A stretch of 64,000 bases of DNA, taken from a candidate division KSB1 bacterium (GTDB lineage: Bacteria; Zhuqueibacterota; Zhuqueibacteria; Residuimicrobiales; Krinioviventaceae). Position numbers and translations under genes: made by a program. This document shows, one piece after another, positions 42,250-49,252 of this stretch. The stretch spans positions 62,001-126,000 of the forward strand of contig JAPDQV010000001.1 in the NCBI GenBank assembly GCA_034505495.1, given 5' to 3'. Within the stretch, counting starts at the first letter, position 1; every line of letters starts with the position of its first letter. The notes beneath the pieces are model-generated. The model was given only the letters and a program-made list of their open reading frames with translations, was not told the origin of the DNA and searched no databases.

Positions 42250-44694
42250 ATGAGCATTTACGGCCATTTCGACGACGAGAATCGACATTTTGTAATTACG
42301 CGCCCGGATACACCGCTTCCATGGATCAACTATCTCGGCGTACAAGATTTTTTCGGCATCATCTCAAACACTGCAGGCGGTTACTGTTTCTACAAAGATG
42401 CCCGTATGCGCCGATTGACGCGTTATCGCTATAATAATGTGCCTTTTGATTCCAACGGACGCTATCTTTACATCAAAGACGGCGACTTGTTATGGAATCC
42501 CATGTGGAAGCCGTTAAAAACTTCATTGGACTATTACGAATGCCGTCATGGTGCCGGTCATACGATCATTCGTGGGCAAAAAAATCAACTCGGCGCGGAA
42601 ATAACCTTTTTCATACCTCCCGAGGATACTTTGGAAATATGGGATGTCAAGGTGCGTAACCTTTCTGACCGTCCCAAAACCGTTCGCTTATGGGGATTCG
42701 TTGAATGGTGCTTGTGGGATGCATGGGACGATCAGACCAACTTTCAAAGAAATTTTTCCACCGGCCAAGTCGAAGTAGAGAACGATGCGATTTTTCATAA
42801 AACAGAGTATAGGGAACGGCGCAATCATTTTGCCTATTTTGCATCGTCTATCCCGGTTAGCGGTTTTGACAGCAGCCGCGATCAGTTCGTTGGTTTGCAC
42901 AACGGCCTGCATGAACCTCAAGTTGTCCTTGCGGGTGCCTGTCGCAACAGCATCGCTTACGGTTGGGCGCCGGTTGGTGCGCTACAGATTGATTTAAATT
43001 TAAATCCGGGCGAGCAGAAAAGATTTCAATTCCTGCTTGGTTATGCGGAAAACGAGCGTGATAAAAAGTTTATCAAGCCGCACGTCATTAATAAGGAGCC
43101 TTTTTATAAGGTAAAGGAAAAGTATTGCGGCAATGACCGCATCGATGCGGCGTTCCTTGAACTCAAAGAATACTGGAAACGACTCTTTTCCAATTTTGGC
43201 GTAGAAACCGAGAATCCGCACGTCAACCGCATGGTAAATATGTGGAATCAATATCAGTGTATGGTCACATTCAATATGTCGCGTTCCGCCTCGCTCTTTG
43301 AATCCGGCATCGGGCGCGGCATGGGGTATCGCGACAGCAATCAGGATATTCTCGGCTTTGTGCACATGATACCCGAGCGGGCGCGCGAGCGAATTCTTGA
43401 TTTGGCCGCTACTCAGCTGTCCGATGGAACCTGTTATCATCAGTATCAGCCGCTGACCAAAAAAGGTAACACTCTCGCAGGCAGCGGCTTTAACGATGAT
43501 CCTCTTTGGCTTATTCTTTCTACATCGGCCTACTTAAAAGAGACCGGCGACTTTACCATTCTTCATGAAAAGATCGGCTATGCCGATACGATCGATAAAA
43601 GCGCCACCCTGCTGGACCATCTGCAGATTTCAATCGATTATACTTTGAAGCACCGCGGACCTCATAGTCTGCCGTTGATCGGTCATGCGGATTGGAATGA
43701 TTGCCTTAATCTCAACTGCTTTTCTGAGGAACCCGGCGAAAGCTTTCAGCTTGCCGGTGACGCTGCTAAAAGCGACACAGCCGAATCGGTGATGATTGCA
43801 GGTCTGTTTTGCGCCGCTTGCCGAGAGCTTGCAGAGATTTATGCTCTTCTCGGCAACTCTGAGCGTTCTCAACAAATCCTGCAGGCCGGTGAGGAAATGA
43901 AGCAGACTGTGCTTGCGCACGGCTGGGACGGCGAATGGTTTCTGCGCGCTTATGATGCCTTTGGCCGCAAGATTGGATCTAAAGAGAACGAAGAGGGCAA
44001 AATTTTTATCGAAAGCCAAGGGTGGTGTATTCTCGGCGGTATTGGTTTGGATAACGGCTTTGCCGAAAAGGCGTTGAACAGCGTCAACAAGTATTTGGCC
44101 ACAAAAAACGGCATCATTCTCCAGCAACCGGCTTATCAAACTTATCATCTCCATTTGGGAGAGATATCTTCGTATCCTCCCGGCTACAAAGAAAACGCCG
44201 GAATTTTTACCCACAACAACACTTGGATCCAAATTGCCGAGACCTTGATCGGTCGCGGCGACCAGGCTTTCGAGTATTACATGAGCATTTGTCCCTCCGC
44301 CAAGGATGAGCAAATTGACATTTATCGCGTGGAGCCGTATGTCTACAGTCAGATGACGGCGGGCAGAGACGCTCCAACTCCCGGCGAGGGCAAAAACAGC
44401 TGGCTGACCGGAACGGCTTCCTGGTCGTTTGTTGCCATTACCCAATACATTTTGGGAATTCGTCCTCATTTTAAAGGCCTTCACATTGATCCCTGCATTC
44501 CAAAGCATTGGAAGGGATTCAAAGCTCAGCGGCGTTTTCGGGGAAAGCTTTATTTCATCACCGTTGAGAACCCGGACGGCGTGAACAAGGGCATCCGTGA
44601 ACTTTGGGTAGACGGCCAAAAGATAGATGGGAATCTCATTCCGCTGGATATGGGCGGCGATCAAGTCAACGTGCGGGTTATTATGGGTTGTTGA
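42250..44694 (+). CDS. cbp: Cellobiose phosphorylase (GH94)
   Basis: 814 residues, the usual GH94 length. It starts YGHFDDENRHFVITRP and WINYLGVQDFF, then GGYCFYKDARMRRLTRYRYN. The catalytic region has GMGYRDSNQDILGFVHMIPE, SDGTCYHQYQPLTKKG, SGFNDDPLWLILS and GHADWNDCLNLNCFSEEPGE (general acid Asp in the DWND segment). The cellobiose enzymes share the RRLTRYRYN and DCLNLNCFS patterns, which favour this over chitobiose phosphorylase. It splits cellobiose with phosphate into glucose-1-phosphate and glucose in the cytoplasm. GGGAGGA is placed well before the ATG. A terminator follows. Confidence 0.93.
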   Translation: MSIYGHFDDENRHFVITRPDTPLPWINYLGVQDFFGIISNTAGGYCFYKDARMRRLTRYRYNNVPFDSNGRYLYIKDGDLLWNPMWKPLKTSLDYYECRHGAGHTIIRGQKNQLGAEITFFIPPEDTLEIWDVKVRNLSDRPKTVRLWGFVEWCLWDAWDDQTNFQRNFSTGQVEVENDAIFHKTEYRERRNHFAYFASSIPVSGFDSSRDQFVGLHNGLHEPQVVLAGACRNSIAYGWAPVGALQIDLNLNPGEQKRFQFLLGYAENERDKKFIKPHVINKEPFYKVKEKYCGNDRIDAAFLELKEYWKRLFSNFGVETENPHVNRMVNMWNQYQCMVTFNMSRSASLFESGIGRGMGYRDSNQDILGFVHMIPERARERILDLAATQLSDGTCYHQYQPLTKKGNTLAGSGFNDDPLWLILSTSAYLKETGDFTILHEKIGYADTIDKSATLLDHLQISIDYTLKHRGPHSLPLIGHADWNDCLNLNCFSEEPGESFQLAGDAAKSDTAESVMIAGLFCAACRELAEIYALLGNSERSQQILQAGEEMKQTVLAHGWDGEWFLRAYDAFGRKIGSKENEEGKIFIESQGWCILGGIGLDNGFAEKALNSVNKYLATKNGIILQQPAYQTYHLHLGEISSYPPGYKENAGIFTHNNTWIQIAETLIGRGDQAFEYYMSICPSAKDEQIDIYRVEPYVYSQMTAGRDAPTPGEGKNSWLTGTASWSFVAITQYILGIRPHFKGLHIDPCIPKHWKGFKAQRRFRGKLYFITVENPDGVNKGIRELWVDGQKIDGNLIPLDMGGDQVNVRVIMGC

Positions 44695-44708
44695 TCAAGT
44701 CGGTTGAG

Positions 44709-44742
44709 AAAAAGCCGCGGTTAAATTTGACCGCGGCTTTTT
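44709..44742. terminator. Bidirectional Rho-independent terminator
   Basis: Arms 44709-44721 and 44730-44742 make a 13-pair stem (AAAAAGCCGCGGT with its complement) around an eight-base loop. The A-run on one side and T-run on the other let it stop both cbp (+) and the Nudix gene (-), whose stop is at 44748. Confidence 0.9.
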
Positions 44743-44747
44743 ATGGC

Positions 44748-45347
44748 TTATACCCCAAAGTAATATTTGGAAAGCTGCTTTTCGAGCCACAAAAGCGCCA
44801 TGATTGTTTTTCCGTCGACAATTTTTTCTTCCGTCAGCGCTTCATAGACTTGTTGAAACGGCAGCACGACGATTTGTATATCCTCATGTTCCGCCAACGA
44901 TCCGCCGTATTGATAACCGTATTCCGCCAAATCGCATTCAACGGAATAGAGAAAGATCCTCTCGGATGATCCTCCCGGACTCGAAAAATATTTTCCAATA
45001 AAAACCACATCCTCTTTGCGCACGTTAAGATGAATTTCTTCCTGCAGCTCCCGCATCATGGCATCTTTTGGATCTTCTCCTTCATCGATTGCACCGGCGG
45101 GAATCTCTAACATCCAGGCATCCTCCGGCGATACGGCATAAACCGGATAGCGAAATTGTTTGACAAAAACCATGCGTTTGATGTTGATGTCATACACCAA
45201 CGCGGCGGCAGAATCACAGCGCAGGCAATTTTCGCGCACAACCCAATCGCTCATTTTGCCGTCGAATTTTTCATATCGAAGCAAAACGGTTTCGACTTTT
45301 AAAAAGCCGTCATGCGCGATCTTTCGCTCTTTGATGTTGACTTTCAT
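44748..45347 (-). CDS. Nudix hydrolase, ADP-ribose pyrophosphatase-like
   Basis: 199 residues. The Nudix box is GAIDEGEDPKDAMMRELQEE followed by IHL; the metal-binding REL-x-EE is intact, but the usual Gly after EE-x is a His. FVKQFRYPVY and AWMLEIPAG before the box and SSPGGSSERIFLYSVE after it match the TIGR00052-type group that hydrolyses ADP-ribose or GDP-mannose. The ATG at 45347 has AAAGGAA nine bases upstream and is preferred to the in-frame TTG at 45353. Confidence 0.85.
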   Translation of the reverse strand: MKVNIKERKIAHDGFLKVETVLLRYEKFDGKMSDWVVRENCLRCDSAAALVYDINIKRMVFVKQFRYPVYAVSPEDAWMLEIPAGAIDEGEDPKDAMMRELQEEIHLNVRKEDVVFIGKYFSSPGGSSERIFLYSVECDLAEYGYQYGGSLAEHEDIQIVVLPFQQVYEALTEEKIVDGKTIMALLWLEKQLSKYYFGV

Positions 45348-45361
45348 GGACAAACATTCCT

Positions 45362-45913
45362 TTAATATTTAATTTTGCAAAACAGGAACTGCAGAACGAA
45401 AAAGGCAGCGCCCAAAGCAAGACAAACGGCCATGTGCATGTGGGAAAAAACAAGCGCCGCAATTAAACAAATCGCATTCAATAAAGAAAGAGTTACGATA
45501 TTTGCCGTAAAAAACGCTTGCCTTACACTTGTAATACGGAGGAAATCCGCTTTTGTGGGAACTATTGTTTGAGCGACAGCTTCCCATTTCCCACTCTTTC
45601 CGAAAGATTCGTAGATTTTGGTTATAACTTCCGATTCCTCTTTAAACAAAATAAAAAGGATTCTCGATTGATTTATAAGTAAAATTCCGACGATAAAGAG
45701 AAGCCAGAAAATCAGCGGGCGAAAATCGATCAACAGATCCTTAAAATAGGCGCACTTTTCGTCGCCGAAAAGAAAGACTAGAGTAGAAACGATCAAGAAA
45801 ATGGAAACTTGTAACAACGATAACAGGTTGATCATTTGCAGATAGGACTTACAAACGCGCGTTGACCGATAAAAATTTACGGATTGCAAATCGAAAAGGT
45901 TAGAATTTTCCAT
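45362..45913 (-). CDS. Four-helix membrane protein of unknown function
   Basis: 183 residues with four hydrophobic segments (LLSLLQVSIFLIVSTLVFLF; FWLLFIVGILLINQSRILF; FTANIVTLSLLNAICLIAALV; MAVCLALGAAFFVLQFLFC). I recognise no family. It ends 14 bases before the Nudix ATG, so the two probably share a transcript. It is divergent from the HAD-carbamoyltransferase group. Confidence 0.6.
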   Translation of the reverse strand: MENSNLFDLQSVNFYRSTRVCKSYLQMINLLSLLQVSIFLIVSTLVFLFGDEKCAYFKDLLIDFRPLIFWLLFIVGILLINQSRILFILFKEESEVITKIYESFGKSGKWEAVAQTIVPTKADFLRITSVRQAFFTANIVTLSLLNAICLIAALVFSHMHMAVCLALGAAFFVLQFLFCKIKY

Positions 45914-46043
45914 ATCTTCTCATGCTTTTTATGCGGCATATTAAAACTAAGGAATCTTTTGCTATTTTGCCATAATTAAAAAACAGCATCTTTTTCTTCG
46001 AGTTGAATTGCTGAGCGCTTTTTTGTACATTTGAAAAAAGGAG

Positions 46044-46751
46044 GTGATTCTGGTCGAGCTGATTATTTTCGATTTGGACGGTACGCTGGTAGATACGGCT
46101 TTTGAAGTTCATCAAAGCATCAATGATACTCTTCAGAAAATGGGTTTACCCCAAGTATCTCTTGCCACCAGCAAACGGGCGATCGGTCCCGGCCCGGAGG
46201 AATTTGTCAGAATTCTTCTTCCGAAAAATTCTTTACATAGAGCCGGTGAATTCACCGCTCTTCTTTCCGAAAACTACAAACGCTATAATGGCGTGTTTGC
46301 CGATTTCTTTCCAGGTGTTCCGCAGATTCTAAATCAGCTCAATGGAAAATACAAGTTGGCGATCGCAACAAATAAATCTTTAAATGAAGTAATGCCGCTG
46401 GCTGAAAAACTACATTTTTCAAAATGGTTCGACGCCGTTTTTACGCGCGATCACGTTAAAGAACCAAAACCTGCTCCGGATCTTTTGCTGCATGCCTGTA
46501 GAACTTTACGAGTTCCTACGAAACGTGCCTTGATGATCGGTGATACGGACAACGATATCTTGGCTGCCCGCGCCTCCGGTATGTTTTGCTGTCTTGCTAA
46601 ATGGGGTTATGCATCGAACCAGGAAGAGCTCATGAAACTGTGTGATTGCGTTGCTGATTCTCCGATGGATCTGCAGACTTTATTGAACGAATTTGCAACG
46701 GTACCTGAAGATTATCAGCTGGAAAATTCTTTAAAGTTTAGCAATAGGTAA
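46044..46751 (+). CDS. HAD-superfamily phosphatase (phosphoglycolate-phosphatase-like)
   Basis: 235 residues. HAD motif I is FDLDGTLVDTAFEVHQS, motif II lies in KLAIATNKSLNE, and motif III/IV is KEPKPAPDLLL with LMIGDTDNDILAARASGM. A helical cap between them fits the Gph/PGP group. The start is odd: the GTG at 46044 is itself part of a strong AAGGAGGTGATT ribosome site. The true initiation codon may be the in-frame CTG at 46050, five bases after GGAGG. It ends three bases before the carbamoyltransferase, so the enzyme may act on a phosphate in that pathway. Confidence 0.82.
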   Translation: MILVELIIFDLDGTLVDTAFEVHQSINDTLQKMGLPQVSLATSKRAIGPGPEEFVRILLPKNSLHRAGEFTALLSENYKRYNGVFADFFPGVPQILNQLNGKYKLAIATNKSLNEVMPLAEKLHFSKWFDAVFTRDHVKEPKPAPDLLLHACRTLRVPTKRALMIGDTDNDILAARASGMFCCLAKWGYASNQEELMKLCDCVADSPMDLQTLLNEFATVPEDYQLENSLKFSNR

Positions 46752-46754
46752 ACG

Positions 46755-48569
46755 ATGAACATTCTCGGCATCTCCTGCTTTTATCACGACAGCGCCGCAT
46801 GTCTCGTTCAGAATGGAGTCATTAAAGCTGCCGCTCAGGAAGAACGATTTTCCCGGAAGAAACATGACTCAGATTTTCCACGCCGAGCCATACGGTTTTG
46901 TCTGGACTATGGCGGCCTGTCGATCGATGATATTGACATCATTTCTTTTTACGATAAGCCATTTTTGAAATTCGAAAGAATTCTTGAAACTTACTTGTCC
47001 TATGCTCCTCGGGGTCTGCGCTCTTATTTGATGGCCCTGCCGCTTTGGTTAAAGAAAAAGCTGTGGATTCCTGATTTAATCCGTAAGGAATTAGATTTCG
47101 ACGGCATTATTGTTTTTCCGGAGCATCACGAATCGCACGCGGCTTCGGCTTTTTTCCCATCTCCATTTCGCCGCGCTGCATTTCTCACCATGGACGGCGT
47201 CGGCGAGTGGGCCACTTCCTCGTTCGGTGTCGGTATCGACAATAGCATTCGGATCGATTCGGAGCTCCACTTTCCCCATTCTCTTGGGCTTCTTTATTCT
47301 GCTTTTACTTATTATACAGGATTCAAAGTCAATTCCGGCGAATATAAAGTCATGGGGCTTGCTCCCTACGGAGAACCCAAGTATGTGCAGACGATCCTAG
47401 AGCATTTGATTGATCTTAAAGAGGACGGATCTTTTAGATTAAATATGGACTTTTTCGACTATTGCGCCGGGTTGACGATGACGAATGACCGTTTTCATAG
47501 GCTGTTCGGAGGCCCACCGCGCAAACCGGAGACCCTTCTAACGCAAAAAGAAATGGATTTGGCGCGTTCGATTCAGGAAGTGACGGAAGAAATCATGCTG
47601 CGCGCGGCAAAGCATGTTCATCGTCAAACTGGTGAGCGCTATTTATGCCTTGCAGGCGGCGTTGCTTTGAACTGCGTGGCCAACGGCCGCATTCTCCGCG
47701 AAGGTCCCTACAAAGATATTTGGATTCAACCGGCTGCCGGGGATGCAGGCGGTGCTTTGGGTGCCGCACTGTTTGCCTGGTACCAGATCGAAAAGAATCC
47801 AAGAGAAGCCGACGATCAACACGATTTTCAGCAAGCCAGTCTACTTGGACCGGAATACCAAAATGACGAAATCAAATCGTTTCTTGAAAGCAACGCTATT
47901 CCTTACCGGTATTTTGCCGATCAAGAATTGTTGGAGACAGCTGCAGAGCTGATTGAAAAAGGAAATATCATCGGGTGGTTTCAGGGCCGTATGGAATTTG
48001 GTCCGCGGGCGCTGGGGTGTCGTTCCATTCTCGGTGATGCCCGTCATCCGCAAATGCAGGCCAAGATGAATCTCAAAATCAAGTTTCGAGAAGGCTTTCG
48101 CCCCTTCGCTCCTTCTGTTCTTGAAGAATATGTTTCCGATTATTTTGAATTGGACCGTCCGAGCCCCTACATGCTGCTGACGGCTCAAGTGCGCAAAGAA
48201 AGGCAGCGTCCGATGACAGATGAAGAAAGAAAACTTTGGGGAATAGATAAACTGAATGTGATCCGCTCGGACATTCCGGCTGTTACGCATGTCGATTACT
48301 CGGCACGCATACAAACTGTCTCTCCTCTTCACGGCCGTTTCTATGAACTTTTGAAGCACTTTTATGAACGAACCGGATGCGCGGTCCTTGTCAATACATC
48401 CTTTAATGTTAGAGGCGAGCCGATTGTTTGTACGCCCCACGATGCCTATTTATGCTTTATGCGCACTCAAATAGACTATTTGGTTATAGGCAATTTTATT
48501 CTTGACAAAAAAGAACAACCGCCGCTTCAAGAAAGCGTTGATTGGAGAAAATTATATGAGCTTGATTGA
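46755..48569 (+). CDS. NodU/CmcH-family O-carbamoyltransferase
   Basis: 604 residues. The N-terminal Kae1-like domain shows LGISCFYHDSAACLVQNG, AAQEERFSRKKHDSDFP, the metal-binding EHHESHAASAFFPSPF and LTMDGVGEWATSSFG. The C-terminal YrdC-like part contains GWFQGRMEFGPRALGCRSIL, FREGFRPFAPSV and LVNTSFNVRGEPIVCTP. Members transfer a carbamoyl group from carbamoyl phosphate to a hydroxyl of a sugar or secondary metabolite. Here the partners are a HAD phosphatase before and an SxtJ-like membrane protein after; the acceptor is not known. Confidence 0.9.
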   Translation: MNILGISCFYHDSAACLVQNGVIKAAAQEERFSRKKHDSDFPRRAIRFCLDYGGLSIDDIDIISFYDKPFLKFERILETYLSYAPRGLRSYLMALPLWLKKKLWIPDLIRKELDFDGIIVFPEHHESHAASAFFPSPFRRAAFLTMDGVGEWATSSFGVGIDNSIRIDSELHFPHSLGLLYSAFTYYTGFKVNSGEYKVMGLAPYGEPKYVQTILEHLIDLKEDGSFRLNMDFFDYCAGLTMTNDRFHRLFGGPPRKPETLLTQKEMDLARSIQEVTEEIMLRAAKHVHRQTGERYLCLAGGVALNCVANGRILREGPYKDIWIQPAAGDAGGALGAALFAWYQIEKNPREADDQHDFQQASLLGPEYQNDEIKSFLESNAIPYRYFADQELLETAAELIEKGNIIGWFQGRMEFGPRALGCRSILGDARHPQMQAKMNLKIKFREGFRPFAPSVLEEYVSDYFELDRPSPYMLLTAQVRKERQRPMTDEERKLWGIDKLNVIRSDIPAVTHVDYSARIQTVSPLHGRFYELLKHFYERTGCAVLVNTSFNVRGEPIVCTPHDAYLCFMRTQIDYLVIGNFILDKKEQPPLQESVDWRKLYELD

Positions 48570-48987
48570 AGATATTTATACTGATTATCGTCGGTTGGAA
48601 AAGTCACCGGCAAAGTCAGCCTCTTTCGGCTATTTATTCGCAGTCATTTTGTCACTTTTAGGCATTGCGATTGTTATTTTAGGTAAAGTTCCCCAGCGTT
48701 CCCTTATTTTCTTTACGCCGTCACTTTTATTTGCACTATTTGCGCGCTTTTTTCCTTCTTTACTTAAACCTCTTTTTTCAGTCTGGATAATCCTGTCGCT
48801 TCTTCTCGGCTGGATTATGTCTCGACTGCTGCTTACTATTGTTTTTTTTGTTGTTATTACACCTATCTCTTTTCTAATGAAGCTCTTCGGCAAAGATCCC
48901 CTTAACCGTCGCTTCAATAAAGATGCTTCGACATATTGGTCATCAAAACTTCATGATCCCCAGAAAGATTTTCAAAAGCAATTTTGA
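48556..48987 (+). CDS. SxtJ-like membrane protein
   Basis: 143 residues from the ATG at 48556, overlapping the carbamoyltransferase by 14 bases. It starts MSLIEDIYTDYRRLEKSPAK and has helices at YLFAVILSLLGIAIVIL, LIFFTPSLLFALFARFF, LFSVWIILSLLLGWIMS and LLTIVFFVVITPISFLMKLF. The C-terminal KDPLNRRFNKDASTYWSS segment is typical of SxtJ-like proteins that accompany carbamoyltransferases. It probably anchors the reaction to the inner membrane; the mechanism is unknown. Confidence 0.7.
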   Translation: MSLIEDIYTDYRRLEKSPAKSASFGYLFAVILSLLGIAIVILGKVPQRSLIFFTPSLLFALFARFFPSLLKPLFSVWIILSLLLGWIMSRLLLTIVFFVVITPISFLMKLFGKDPLNRRFNKDASTYWSSKLHDPQKDFQKQF

Positions 48988-49252
48988 ATGATTTTTCCAC
49001 ATATACTTCCACATTTCCGCTAATTATTCTGGAAAATGTGTTGTAAAAAAGTGAATAACTCTTTCTGAATAAAACGGTATAGTCTTTTTTATTAACAAAA
49101 CTCTATTGACCGGTGTTTTTACACATCGTATTCACGGTGAGCTGTTTAAAACTTAAATATATCCTTCTTGTTCTTATTATAATTAGCTTTTATAGAATCA
49201 ATTTTCAACATTTCAACGACCATTACTATTAAATTTTTTAAATATTATTTTG
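48988..49252. other. AT-rich intergenic region with DnaA-box-like 9-mers
   Basis: This 265-base gap lies between convergent genes. It contains three 9-mers with one mismatch to TTATNCACA: TTTTCCACA (48993-49001), TTATTCACT on the minus strand (49050-49058) and TTTTACACA (49117-49125). A weaker one is at 49128-49136. An imperfect inverted repeat (CACATTTCC/GGAAAATGTG) could also act as a weak terminator. It could be an origin-like region or just AT-rich DNA. Confidence 0.3.

Noticed and set aside
43630-44664. Minus-strand ORF of 344 codons
   Set aside because: Antisense of the cellobiose phosphorylase gene, which matches its family along the full length.
45900-46115. Minus-strand ORF of 71 codons between the membrane protein and HAD genes
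   Set aside because: It overlaps the HAD start on the opposite strand, has no family signs, and its start region is the HAD ribosome site in reverse.
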